Source of the DNA: Rhodococcus erythropolis NBRC 15567 | Lineage (GTDB): Bacteria > Actinomycetota > Actinomycetes > Mycobacteriales > Mycobacteriaceae | DNA: 64,000 nt | Assembly (NCBI RefSeq): GCF_001552595.1 | Contig: NZ_BCRM01000012.1 | Coordinates: 62,001-126,000, forward strand | Direction: 5' to 3' | Shown: positions 15,879 to 23,544 of the stretch, in pieces | Layout: each line of letters starts with the position of its first letter | Numbering within the stretch: position 1 is the first letter of the stretch | The notes under the pieces: model-generated | Told to the model about the DNA's origin: nothing | Databases searched by the model: none | Seen by the model: the letters and a program-made list of their open reading frames with translations, nothing else | Position numbers and translations under genes: made by a program

Positions 15879-17169
15879 ACCCTGCTTCGATGCATGACGG
15901 CCCCTGATTCCCTGCGGAATCGGGGGCTTTGTCATCTTCGGAACCATCATCCGCGCTATCTTCCGAGTCCCGCCCCGTAACCCACTCCGGCGCCGTTGTG
16001 GGCAACCGCCACAACGCAAGAATCAGCACCAGGGTCACGATCAGGAAGCCCTCACGAAGGACCAACCCCAGCGGCAGCAGGAGCGGCGACGTCTCGATGA
16101 ACTGCTGCCCCATACTCGGCCCGCAATAGACGACGGCCAACCCCACAGCGGCCGCACCGAACTGCAGCGGCGATCGAAGCCGAAAGAGAACCGTGACGGC
16201 AGCAGGCACGAGATACACCCAGTGATGAATCCAGCTGATCGGCGAAAGGATCGGCGCACTCAATCCGATCACCAACGCCGCATCGACCGCACGACCGACG
16301 CGATATACATCTCGGGCGACCCAGAGCGCTACCGCCGCGCACAGCACGGTCAACGGCATCGCCAGAGACGCCGTCCATGTGCCCAGTGCCGCAAGTCCGC
16401 CCTGCAGTGAACTGTTACCGGCACTCGCGATCGCCTGCCCGCTCAAGTCCACCCGGTCACTGAGGTTCCAGACGACGTCCGACCAGAAGGTCCAGCTGAC
16501 GGCCGGGTCCACCATTGCTGCGACGGCGGTCGCCGCGGCAAATCCGATCGAACTCCAGATCGCGAGTCGCCACCGCTTCGTGACGACGAAGTAGACGATG
16601 AACAGCGCCGGCGTCAGCTTGATCGCGGCTGCGACGCCGATCAAAAGTCCTCGTGGAAACCACCGGCCGAATCTCGAATCGCCTCTGCGGGTCACGTCGA
16701 GCAGTACGAGCACCATCAGCACCAGGTTCACCTGGCCGAAGGAGATGTGCGCGCTGACGATGGGTGTCACCGACACGGCCAGGACCAATGCCGCCGTGAC
16801 GAGCGGCCGCTTGGGGACGCGAGCGGGAGTGAACTTGGCGACTGTCCACACCACCGCCGCGATGCACAACGCCGACCACAGCAGATAGGCCGTCCACCAG
16901 TCGAAGAGAACAGTCGGCCAGAGGAAGATCACCGCGAACGGGGTGTAGGTGAACGGCATGCCCTCGTCGACGATCAACGGGCCGACAAGGTTGCTCTCGT
17001 AGATGTTCGAGCCTGCGGCAAATGCCTGGGCAGCGTAGCGGTAGACGAGAAAATCAACGGGTTCGACGGCCCGAACGGAGTACACGAGATAACACAGAGC
17101 TGCGACGCCGGCAGCGATCAGTGAACCGATCGTCACAATTCGAGACGCCTCGACACGGGTGGCGGGCAT
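15850..17169 (-). CDS. GT87 (DUF2029) polyprenyl-phosphate-dependent glycosyltransferase
   Basis: 439 residues from ATG 17169, selected because the upstream gene ends at 17208. About ten hydrophobic segments are visible. The family signature is the N-terminal extracytoplasmic loop with VDFLVYRYAAQAFAAGSNIYES and EGMPFTYTPFAVIFLWPT, where an acidic residue acts as catalytic base in this GT-C class. Homologues such as PimE add mannose from polyprenyl-phosphomannose to envelope lipids. The C-terminus is an acidic, low-complexity tail (SEDSADDGSEDDK) whose DNA also contains the kshB terminator. Its stop overlaps kshB by 29 nt tail to tail. The acceptor is unknown. Confidence 0.85.
   Translation of the reverse strand: MPATRVEASRIVTIGSLIAAGVAALCYLVYSVRAVEPVDFLVYRYAAQAFAAGSNIYESNLVGPLIVDEGMPFTYTPFAVIFLWPTVLFDWWTAYLLWSALCIAAVVWTVAKFTPARVPKRPLVTAALVLAVSVTPIVSAHISFGQVNLVLMVLVLLDVTRRGDSRFGRWFPRGLLIGVAAAIKLTPALFIVYFVVTKRWRLAIWSSIGFAAATAVAAMVDPAVSWTFWSDVVWNLSDRVDLSGQAIASAGNSSLQGGLAALGTWTASLAMPLTVLCAAVALWVARDVYRVGRAVDAALVIGLSAPILSPISWIHHWVYLVPAAVTVLFRLRSPLQFGAAAVGLAVVYCGPSMGQQFIETSPLLLPLGLVLREGFLIVTLVLILALWRLPTTAPEWVTGRDSEDSADDGSEDDKAPDSAGNQGPSCIEAGFRTRSSGDR
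15900..15932 (+). terminator. kshB terminator, inside the GT87 coding end
   Basis: GCCCCTGATTCC (15900-15911) pairs with GGAATCGGGGGC (15916-15927) around CTGC with one G-U pair, followed by TTTGT. It begins 21 nt after the kshB stop and lies entirely within the C-terminal codons of the convergent glycosyltransferase gene. Confidence 0.8.
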
Positions 17170-17207
17170 ACCGAGAATCGTCCCACAACCTACCGAGCGG
17201 TACTTCG

Positions 17208-17945
17208 CTAGCGGGCCGCCCGGAAGTGCGCTCGCTCGTCTGCGGTCAGGTGTTCGCACGCGTAGCTCAGCGCCGTGCGTCCCATGTCTGCTGCATTCTC
17301 AGTAAGGAAGCCGGTCAACAAATCCCGATCCACCCGCTTGCCCACCTCGCGGAGCATCCAGCCCATCGCTTTCTGGGTCAGGTCTCGTCGATCACCCAGC
17401 ACCTGCGCGGCAAGCTCGAGCGTGGTCGACGCGTCGCCGCGAGTGATGAATCCGTACGTCGTCAGCAGCGCCACCCGTCGTCGCCACAGGTCACCCGAAT
17501 CGGAAAGCTCGAAGATCAGCCGGCGATCTCGGTCGTACAGCCAGCCGCCGAGGATCTGTCCGGCGGACGAATCCACCAGATCCCAATTGTTGACCCGCCC
17601 GTCCTCGACAGCGGTCAGATAGAAGCCTGCGATGCGAGCGCGGCCCTCGCCGTCGAAAAATTTTGGGCGACTGACTTTTTCGAATTGAGCGACCAGGATC
17701 AGCAGCCCGGCCAATCGGTGCTCGTGAACGTCACTGTCGAGAAGGAGACGTATCTGAGGCAACGCGAGTCCGACGTGCTTCTTCACTACCGATCGCGTCT
17801 TCGGTACTCGCACGCCGATGAATACGTCACCCTCGCCGTACTCCCCCGGCGCTGTCTTGAAGAACCGCTGCAAGTGGACGGCATCTGCGGGATCCGCGAG
17901 GTCGGCCAACTGCTCGATCACGTCCGGGGCACTCGATTGCGTCAC
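17208..17945 (-). CDS. DNA alkylation repair protein (AlkD-like HEAT repeats)
   Basis: 245 residues of helical HEAT-like repeats, the fold of AlkC/AlkD 3-methyladenine glycosylases. Diagnostic stretches are FIGVRVPKTRSVVKKH, ILVAQFEK, GRVNNWDLVDSSAGQILGGWL, LWRRRVALLTTYGFI and KAMGWMLREVGKRV. In AlkD the NNWDLVD region supplies the catalytic Trp and Asp for release of alkylated purines. Length fits (220-250). It precedes the glycosyltransferase gene with a 38-nt gap. The biological link between the two is not obvious. Confidence 0.88.
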   Translation of the reverse strand: MTQSSAPDVIEQLADLADPADAVHLQRFFKTAPGEYGEGDVFIGVRVPKTRSVVKKHVGLALPQIRLLLDSDVHEHRLAGLLILVAQFEKVSRPKFFDGEGRARIAGFYLTAVEDGRVNNWDLVDSSAGQILGGWLYDRDRRLIFELSDSGDLWRRRVALLTTYGFITRGDASTTLELAAQVLGDRRDLTQKAMGWMLREVGKRVDRDLLTGFLTENAADMGRTALSYACEHLTADERAHFRAAR

Positions 17946-18306
17946 CCCAGAACCTTCTCACGGGTCGTCTGTGCGGACTCTTCGATTCTCTCAGCGTCCT
18001 CACACCGTGTGCCCTGCTCGGCCACAGGTCGGCAGACGACACTCGAGGACAGTCAGTGAAAGGACCACCCATGATCACCGCCGCTATCGCATTCACCACT
18101 CTCACCCTCATGGCACTCTCGGGACATATCGCGGCAAGCGCGCCGCGCGGGCTCGTGGCCATCCGGACGAATGGTCACAAATCTTGATATTGGAGCCTCC
18201 GCATCGCCTCTAACTGCAACGCGAATGCAATTGGCGGAGAGTTGATCTCGATCTTCCGCGGGCGTGTACTACAGGTGGACACACTCTCGTCTTTGGAGGT
18301 CTCGTC
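17946..18306. other. Intergenic region with one weak small ORF
   Basis: 361 nt between the AlkD-like gene and the SPW protein gene. Apart from the candidate 38-codon ORF at 18071 and a TTGGAGGTC ribosome-binding sequence before 18307, I see no gene. The stretch 18180-18260 is less GC-rich and may contain the promoter of the SPW gene. Confidence 0.5.
18071..18187 (+). CDS. Candidate 38-residue secreted or membrane peptide
   Basis: ATG 18071 follows AAAGGACCACCC. The 38-codon frame reads MITAAIAFTTLTLMALSGHI then AASAPRGLVAIRTNGHKS. It looks like a signal-peptide-like hydrophobic stretch with an AASA-type cleavage site and a short basic tail. No family is known to me. The ORF is short enough to occur by chance, so support is limited to the start context and hydrophobicity. 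Confidence 0.25.
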   Translation: MITAAIAFTTLTLMALSGHIAASAPRGLVAIRTNGHKS

Positions 18307-18675
18307 ATGAAGTCGTGGAATCGAATGCAAGATGCCGTCGCGGTGGTTCTCGGCGTCTTTGCGGCTCTCTCGCCGATGTGGCTCGACACCACCGATCGGG
18401 CAATGTGGTCACTCGTCGTCCTGGGTGTCCTGGTTGCACTGTCGGGTCTGGCGCACATGGCACGTCCGGACATGACCATGGCGGATTACGCGATGGGTGT
18501 TTTCGGCGTCTTGATGTTCATTTCACCCTGGGTGATGAACTTCGACGCTCTGCGCGGTGCGTCGTGGACGGCCTGGGTTGTCGGGGTTCTGACCGTTGTG
18601 GTCGCGGTGAGTGCGATGCCGGTGATGAGTGCGCGGATGCATCACGGGGGTCACGGCGGCGTAGCCGCCCATTGA
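18307..18675 (+). CDS. SPW repeat membrane protein
   Basis: 122 residues with four hydrophobic helices in two repeats. Each repeat holds a short motif at a helix end: SPMWLD (about residues 21-26) and SPWVMNF (about 75-81), the feature that names the SPW family. The histidine-rich C-terminus (MHHGGHGGVAAH) could bind metal. TTGGAGGTC stands 8 nt before the ATG. Members are integral membrane proteins of unknown function, sometimes up-regulated in stress. The stop codon lies inside a tandem 24-nt duplication. Confidence 0.85.
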   Translation: MKSWNRMQDAVAVVLGVFAALSPMWLDTTDRAMWSLVVLGVLVALSGLAHMARPDMTMADYAMGVFGVLMFISPWVMNFDALRGASWTAWVVGVLTVVVAVSAMPVMSARMHHGGHGGVAAH

Positions 18676-18704
18676 CGGAGCGGCGTAGCCGCCCATTGAC
18701 AGAG
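18657..18704 (+). repeat. Tandem 24-nt duplication over the SPW stop codon
   Basis: Two copies (18657-18680 and 18681-18704) differ at one base. Each contains CGGCGTAGCCG, able to form a small hairpin, and CCATTGAC, which includes the last His codon and the TGA stop. Confidence 0.85.
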
Positions 18705-18712
18705 CGGCTTGA

Positions 18713-19477
18713 TCAGGCTTTGATCGCGCCCAACAACCGCCCGGCGTCGAAGGCTTCGGCGCTGGGCGGTAGTGCGCCCGGACGACCGCTCACGAACACC
18801 TCGACGGTTCCCGATCCTTCGCCCACGGCACCGAGCCCGTCGATCCGCCGCAGAGTCTGTCGTGCAACGGCTTCGGCGCTGTCGAAGAGTGTGACGCCGG
18901 CGGGTAACCGTGCTGCGATCTCGTCGGCGAGCAGTGGGTAGTGGGTGCACCCGAGGACAACGCCGCTGACGTCTTCCGGCGTCCGGGCAACCGCGGAATC
19001 GATGGCAGCAAGTGCGGCTGCGCGATCACCGAGATCTATCGAATCGGCCAGGCCGTGGCACGGCACTCCGACGACCTTGGCGCCGTTGCCGAACTGCTCG
19101 ATCAGATCGGCTTGGTACCGGCTGGCCGTCGTCGCGACTGTAGCCCAGATCGCCACTGAATCGCACGCGGCAGCGGCGGGTTTGATCGCGGGCACCGTTC
19201 CGATGACCGGTACTTCCGGCCCGACCAGTTCTCGCACGTGTGGCAGCGCGGTGACGCTGGCGGTATTGCATGGAAGAACGATGACCTGAGCCCCACGATC
19301 GAGGCTCCGCCGCACCGCACCGAGTACCCGGTCGACGACCCACGGCTCAGGCTTGGGGCCCCAGGGGGCGCCGTCCGGATCCAGGGAGAGCACCAGATCG
19401 AGATCCGGGCGCAGGCGTCTGAGCCACGCAGAGGTAGGGAGCAGGCCCAGTCCCGAGTCGATGAGTGCAACGATCAC
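18713..19477 (-). CDS. Aspartate/glutamate racemase family protein (MurI-like)
   Basis: 254 residues. The two catalytic cysteines of glutamate racemases are present: C70 in VIVLPCNTAS and C177 in GVVLGCTHYPLL. VIGTVPAIKPAA fits the family loop. The N-terminus (ALIDSGLGLLPTSAW) is a variant of the usual FDSGVGGL, and the YGxK/R-type loop is altered (APWGPKPEPW), so this may be a paralogue of the canonical MurI with a different role or substrate. The reaction would be stereo-inversion of an acidic amino acid. It is 42 nt downstream of the ferredoxin reductase gene in the same direction. Confidence 0.8.
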   Translation of the reverse strand: MIVALIDSGLGLLPTSAWLRRLRPDLDLVLSLDPDGAPWGPKPEPWVVDRVLGAVRRSLDRGAQVIVLPCNTASVTALPHVRELVGPEVPVIGTVPAIKPAAAACDSVAIWATVATTASRYQADLIEQFGNGAKVVGVPCHGLADSIDLGDRAAALAAIDSAVARTPEDVSGVVLGCTHYPLLADEIAARLPAGVTLFDSAEAVARQTLRRIDGLGAVGEGSGTVEVFVSGRPGALPPSAEAFDAGRLLGAIKA

Positions 19478-19519
19478 CGCACAAATCTATCGCCTCGGAA
19501 CCGGTCCTGCCTCATCCGT

Positions 19520-20701
19520 TCAGGCCGGTGTGGACTCCAACACGTCAGAGATGGGCGTGCCGGCTGCGATCTTGGCGCGCATCTTCATCACCGCTCCCGC
19601 GCTGCCTCCGCCGACGACAGCTGCCAGCACACCGTCGCGCTCGTAGTAGGCGACGAACTTTCGGCCGTCGTCCTTGACGATGTGAACGGTGTCCGTGGGT
19701 GCGACGGTCCCCAACGCCTGGATCTTGACGTCGTACTGATCGCTCCAGAAGTAGGGAACCTGCGCCGGCGCATCGGGATCACCCGTTCCGGTGAGCGCTC
19801 CCGCCAGGATCTTGGCCTGGTCGCCCGCATTGGTCCAGTGTTCGACGCGCTTGCGTCGATCACCGATCTGCCAGGACGCGACGTCGCCGACGGCCCAGAC
19901 GTGTTCGGTACTGGTGCGGCCGACGCCGTCGCAGAGCACTCCGTTGTCGAGTTCGATTCCCGAACCGTCGAGCCATCCCGTGACCGGCACCGAACCGACT
20001 CCGATCGCCACCACGTCGACCGGGATCTCCGAACCGTCGCTCAAGGTCGCAGTGGCAACCGCTCCGTCGCCGGACAACGAGGTCAAGCCGGTGCCGACGC
20101 GGACATCGACGCCCTCGTTCCGATGCAGACGTTCGACGAGGGCGCCAACGGTGGGGCCGAGCACCGACGCCAGCGGTGTCGGCTGGGGTTCGAGCAACAC
20201 GACGTCGACGCCCTGAGACTTCATGCTGGCGGCCAGTTCGCAGCCGATGAAGCCGGCCCCGACGATCAGCGCACGCTTGCCGGGAGCCAGCTCGGCGCGA
20301 AGGGCCAGCGCCTCCTCGATGGAGCGCAGAACGTGCACTCCGGACAGCTCCGGAAGGCCGGCAATGCGACGCGGAGTCAGTCCGGTCGCGATGACCAACT
20401 CGTCGTAGTCGAGGGTGGATCCGTCCGCGAACGCCACCGACTTTGCGGCAGTGTCCACCGAGGTCGCGGGCGAACCGAGCTTGAGATCCACCTTGTTCTC
20501 GACGTAGAACTCTGCCGGACGCAGCGTCGTCTCGTCCTTGTCGCCGCGGATCACTTCCTTCGACAGCGGCGGCCGGTCGTAGGGCAGATGTGTTTCCCCA
20601 CCGGCGAGCGTCAATTCACCCTCGAAGCCTGCTCGTCGCAGTTCCTCGACGGTCCGCAGCCCCGACAACCCCGCACCCACGATCACTATCCGTGCCACCA
20701 C
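19520..20701 (-). CDS. FAD-dependent ferredoxin/rubredoxin reductase
   Basis: 393 residues from GTG 20701 (a second GTG follows at once); longer frames have no family match. ARIVIVGAGLSGLRTVEELR is the FAD dinucleotide motif, THLPYDRPPLSKE is typical of oxygenase-coupled NADH-ferredoxin reductases, ALIVGAGFIGCELAAS binds NAD(P)H, and EHVWAVGDVAS is the second FAD contact. The C-terminal domain contains YFWSDQYDVKIQ, as in putidaredoxin-reductase-like proteins. It would reduce a ferredoxin for a P450 or oxygenase. No ferredoxin gene is adjacent, so the partner is unknown. Confidence 0.9.
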   Translation of the reverse strand: MVARIVIVGAGLSGLRTVEELRRAGFEGELTLAGGETHLPYDRPPLSKEVIRGDKDETTLRPAEFYVENKVDLKLGSPATSVDTAAKSVAFADGSTLDYDELVIATGLTPRRIAGLPELSGVHVLRSIEEALALRAELAPGKRALIVGAGFIGCELAASMKSQGVDVVLLEPQPTPLASVLGPTVGALVERLHRNEGVDVRVGTGLTSLSGDGAVATATLSDGSEIPVDVVAIGVGSVPVTGWLDGSGIELDNGVLCDGVGRTSTEHVWAVGDVASWQIGDRRKRVEHWTNAGDQAKILAGALTGTGDPDAPAQVPYFWSDQYDVKIQALGTVAPTDTVHIVKDDGRKFVAYYERDGVLAAVVGGGSAGAVMKMRAKIAAGTPISDVLESTPA

Positions 20702-20882
20702 GTACCACCCTGTCCGACCCACGTCACTAGCAGCGCTCACTATGAACGCCGTCACTATTTGCCCCCGACTCTGCCATACCAAATGCCGGAGTAGGTGTGG
20801 TGCATCCCGCATGGCCACCTACCAGTCACTACAGTTGGAGGTACTTCAGACGCACGCACTGACACATGAGCAGGGAGCCCCC

Positions 20883-21350
20883 ATGACCAGCGATTCCAGT
20901 GAAAAGAACAGCGTCCGATTCGGCGCCGACGGTGGCGCGGAACTAGTCAGCACCCAGGGCAAGACGATCATCGCCGACGCCGTGGTCGCCAAGATCGCCG
21001 GTATCGCGACCCGCGAGATCAACGGCGTGTACGACGTCGGTGGGGGCACCGCGCGCGCGGTGGGGGCACTTCGCGACCGCATTCCGGGCGCCCGCGTCAA
21101 CCACGCCCAGGGCGTGGCGGTGGAAGTGGGCGAGAAACAAGCCGCCATCGACATCGGCATTGTCGCCGAATACGGCGTCGCACTCCACGAATTGGCGGTA
21201 GGTATCCGCCGAAACGTCATTGCCGCAGTCGAAAGCATGACGGGTCTCGAGGTCACCGAGGTCAACATCACCGTCTTCGACGTCATGCTCTTCGAGGATG
21301 CAGAGAGTGGCGGCAGTACCGATCCGGAAGCCAAGCCGAGGGTTCAGTGA
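20883..21350 (+). CDS. Asp23/Gls24 family envelope stress protein, gene 1 of the operon
   Basis: 155 residues from ATG 20883, behind GCAGGGA. The Asp23 domain begins KTIIADAVVAKIAGIATREINGVYDVGG and continues with GVAVEVGEKQAAIDIGIVAEYGVALHELAVGIRRNVIAAVESMTGLEVTEVNI, the classical order of helix and strands. Asp23 in Staphylococcus is a membrane-associated protein bound to AmaP and linked to alkaline or cell-wall stress. A hydrophilic N-terminal tail precedes the domain. It opens a five-gene operon with overlapping genes. Confidence 0.9.
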   Translation: MTSDSSEKNSVRFGADGGAELVSTQGKTIIADAVVAKIAGIATREINGVYDVGGGTARAVGALRDRIPGARVNHAQGVAVEVGEKQAAIDIGIVAEYGVALHELAVGIRRNVIAAVESMTGLEVTEVNITVFDVMLFEDAESGGSTDPEAKPRVQ

Positions 21351-21724
21351 GTACCGCCGACGCCGGCCGCGAGATCGACGCGGCCGAGATCGTCGCCGAC
21401 GCAGTTCTTGCGATCCCGGAAGTGGCAGATCTGCACGGCGGGCAATTCGGCGAGGTGGGGACCTACCTCCCCGGACGTCGAGTCACCGGCGTCGTCGTCG
21501 ACGAAAACTCTTGTGCGGTACACATTTCCGTTCACTATCCGGCCGACGTTCGCGGCGTCGCCGAACGCGTCCGAGCGGTGGTGGCACGGTTGGTCGACGT
21601 ACCGGTGAACGTGACCGTCGGAGACTTGTCGACAGCGGGATATCCACCCGAAAATTCCGAAGATGCAGTCACCGAGCTTTCCACCGTCACCGAGATCGCA
21701 CCGAACATTCGAGAAGGGAACTGA
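21347..21724 (+). CDS. Asp23-operon protein, small accessory gene 2
   Basis: 125 residues, GTG start overlapping the previous stop by 4 nt. IVADAVLAIPEVADLHGGQFGEVGTYLPGRRVTGVVVDENSCAVHISVHYPADVRGVAERVRAVVARLVDVPVNVTVGDL is a compact alpha/beta domain that resembles the C-terminal part of Asp23 proteins without the usual N-terminal strand. It is a regular component of actinobacterial Asp23 operons, but I know no assigned function. Confidence 0.75.
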   Translation: MSTADAGREIDAAEIVADAVLAIPEVADLHGGQFGEVGTYLPGRRVTGVVVDENSCAVHISVHYPADVRGVAERVRAVVARLVDVPVNVTVGDLSTAGYPPENSEDAVTELSTVTEIAPNIREGN

Positions 21725-21725
21725 C

Positions 21726-21905
21726 ATGAACAGCACTACCGTCGGACTGCTGGTCGGTCTGCTCCTCGCGCTCGCCGGAATCATGGGCGGATTCAGCGGA
21801 TTCGTCTTCGCCGTCCTGCTCGGCGCCGCCGGAATGGCGATCGGAGCACACCGCGACGGACATCTCGATCTCGGCGCGATCCTCCGAAGCCGTGGCCGTG
21901 GCTGA
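21726..21905 (+). CDS. DUF2273 small membrane protein of the Asp23 operon
   Basis: 59 residues, starting one base after the previous stop. A hairpin of two hydrophobic helices, with glycine-rich faces (VGLLVGLLLALAGIMGG and GFVFAVLLGAAGMAIGAH), precedes a short polar tail. DUF2273 proteins occur in Asp23 operons of firmicutes and actinobacteria and probably help to anchor the Asp23 complex at the membrane. Its end overlaps the next gene by 14 nt. Confidence 0.82.
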   Translation: MNSTTVGLLVGLLLALAGIMGGFSGFVFAVLLGAAGMAIGAHRDGHLDLGAILRSRGRG

Positions 21906-22866
21906 GCCGACCACTCCGAACGCGGCAGACGATCCCGGTCTACGAGGTTCACTGGTCATCAAGGACCGGGCGATGGCCAAGATCGCCACGGCCGCAGCGG
22001 TGAACGTCCCGGGCGTGGTCCGCCAGTCCGGTGGCTTGACCCGCCTGACCGGGCGCGACCTTCCGCGAGCCGACATCTCGATGGGCAGCGACGCCGTGGC
22101 CATCAATCTGTTCCTCGCTGTGTCCTGGCCATGTTCGGTCACCGAACTGACCGGTCGCGTGCGGGCAGAAGTCGGACGCAGCGTCGAGTCGCTGACCGGC
22201 CTGCCCCTCCACGACATGAACGTCATGATCGCGGCAACCGAGGGTTCTGACGAATCCTGTGTTTCCGGCGTCGAAATCGCGGAAGGCCCCGCACAGGAGG
22301 CACTCTCGGATCCGATTCCACCTCGAGTTCCCTCCGCGAACCCCGCCGCCGCGGTGTCAGCCGTCGTCATCGCGTGCGGTCTACTCGCACTCGCTTTCGT
22401 GGTCTCGCGCGAATGGTTCATCAACCGCGGAACCTTCGATTCGGCGCCCTGGATCCGAAACTCCGTGGAGTGGACGTCGCGTCTGCACTGGCAACCGTGG
22501 CTGCTTCCGGTGGCCATCGCTGCCGTCGTCGCGGGCGTTGTCCTGATCATGTCCGCCCTCAAACGCCGGGCGAAAACCCATGTGCCGTTGGGTAACCCGA
22601 GCGCATCGACGGTATGGATGCGGCCGACGGACATTGCACGTCTGTGCAGTAGCCACGCAGCGGTCGTTCCCGGCGTCGACTCGGCCCACACCAGCGTCGA
22701 CCGCAAACACATCAAGGTCCACATCGAATCCACCGGCGGCGATCGAACCGAACTGGCCGCGGCCGTCGACGCGGCAGTTCGGCCTCATCTCGCGATACTC
22801 CAGCAGCCACTGCAGCTTTCGGTAGTCGTGAGAGAAACGCCAGTACGACGAAAGGACGCCTCGTGA
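21892..22866 (+). CDS. Asp23 domain fused to DUF6286-like membrane protein
   Basis: 324 residues, GTG start at 21892 (GTG 21898 possible). The N-terminal about 115 residues form an Asp23-like domain (IKDRAMAKIATAAAVNVPGVVRQSG; RVRAEVGRSVESLTGLPLHDMNVMI). Two hydrophobic helices follow at about residues 155-175 (AAVSAVVIACGLLALAFVV) and about 205-222 (WLLPVAIAAVVAGVVLIM), then a C-terminal soluble domain with ARLCSSHAAVVPGVDSAHTSV. This is the DUF6286-containing protein of actinobacterial Asp23 operons and probably tethers Asp23 assemblies to the membrane. Confidence 0.8.
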   Translation: MAVAEPTTPNAADDPGLRGSLVIKDRAMAKIATAAAVNVPGVVRQSGGLTRLTGRDLPRADISMGSDAVAINLFLAVSWPCSVTELTGRVRAEVGRSVESLTGLPLHDMNVMIAATEGSDESCVSGVEIAEGPAQEALSDPIPPRVPSANPAAAVSAVVIACGLLALAFVVSREWFINRGTFDSAPWIRNSVEWTSRLHWQPWLLPVAIAAVVAGVVLIMSALKRRAKTHVPLGNPSASTVWMRPTDIARLCSSHAAVVPGVDSAHTSVDRKHIKVHIESTGGDRTELAAAVDAAVRPHLAILQQPLQLSVVVRETPVRRKDAS

Positions 22867-23426
22867 ACCGCTGGATCTCCGCGGTCGATCGGACCATCGT
22901 CCTCATCGTCGGAATCGCACTCCTCGCGGCGGGCGCATACGCCATCGCGTGGGACGCGGGTGCCTCACTGATCAGGACCTGGGTGTCACGACTCGATCGT
23001 GAGGTCCTCTTCGGTCTTCCGGAGGAGCCTTGGTGGCACTGGGTGCTGTCGGGCACCTTCATCCTCTGCGTCTTCGCCGGTTTCGGGCTGTTGTACCTGA
23101 ACCTTCGTCGACGCCGAACGAGCGCAGTCACATTGCGGCACAACGAGTCCGGCACAGACGTCAGTGTGGATCTGGGACCGGTCGCCGACGGCGTAGCGGC
23201 AGAACTCGCCCAGCTGAGCGGCGTGCGCAGCACCAGAAGCAAAGCGACGATCGATCGCGGACTGCCAACGCTGTCGATTGTCGTCACCGCAGACCCGGCG
23301 ATCGATGTCGTCGGCTTCACCACTTCGGCCGAACACATCGCTCGTGCAACCAGGCGAAGCCTCGACGGCTCACCTGTCGCGGTACAGGTTCTGTTGCATC
23401 TCGACCGGGTAGAAGCCTCCAAGTAG
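22863..23426 (+). CDS. AmaP-like alkaline-shock membrane anchor protein
   Basis: 187 residues, overlapping the previous stop by 4 nt (GTGA). Two hydrophobic helices near residues 10-32 and 58-80 flank an extracytoplasmic loop, followed by a cytoplasmic domain (VSVDLGPVADGVAAELAQLSGVRSTRSKA) resembling Asp23-interacting AmaP. In Staphylococcus AmaP recruits Asp23 to the membrane; the same role fits here as last gene of the operon. A strong bidirectional terminator follows. Confidence 0.8.
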   Translation: MNRWISAVDRTIVLIVGIALLAAGAYAIAWDAGASLIRTWVSRLDREVLFGLPEEPWWHWVLSGTFILCVFAGFGLLYLNLRRRRTSAVTLRHNESGTDVSVDLGPVADGVAAELAQLSGVRSTRSKATIDRGLPTLSIVVTADPAIDVVGFTTSAEHIARATRRSLDGSPVAVQVLLHLDRVEASK

Positions 23427-23473
23427 AAGCACCCCGAACAACCGATCGCAGACCACCTGGCCATAGACACAGA

Positions 23474-23509
23474 AAAGGCGCTCACTCCCCGAAGGGAATG
23501 AGCGCCTTT
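23474..23509. terminator. Bidirectional terminator between the Asp23 operon and tuf
   Basis: AAAGGCGCTCA...TCCC and GGGA...TGAGCGCCTTT form a near-perfect stem around CGAA, with A-tract and T-tract sides, so it can stop transcription from both convergent units. Confidence 0.9.
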
Positions 23510-23544
23510 CCTAGTGCTGTGAATCAGCTAGCGAGACAAGAGTC

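Noticed and set aside
17827-18162. 111-codon minus-strand ORF upstream of the AlkD-like gene
   Set aside because: Overlaps the AlkD-like N-terminus in another frame, no ribosome-binding site and an arginine-rich product typical of random GC-rich frames.
19238-20794. 518-codon plus-strand ORF opposite the racemase-like and reductase genes
   Set aside because: Spans two real minus-strand genes and their gap; low-complexity translation without motifs.
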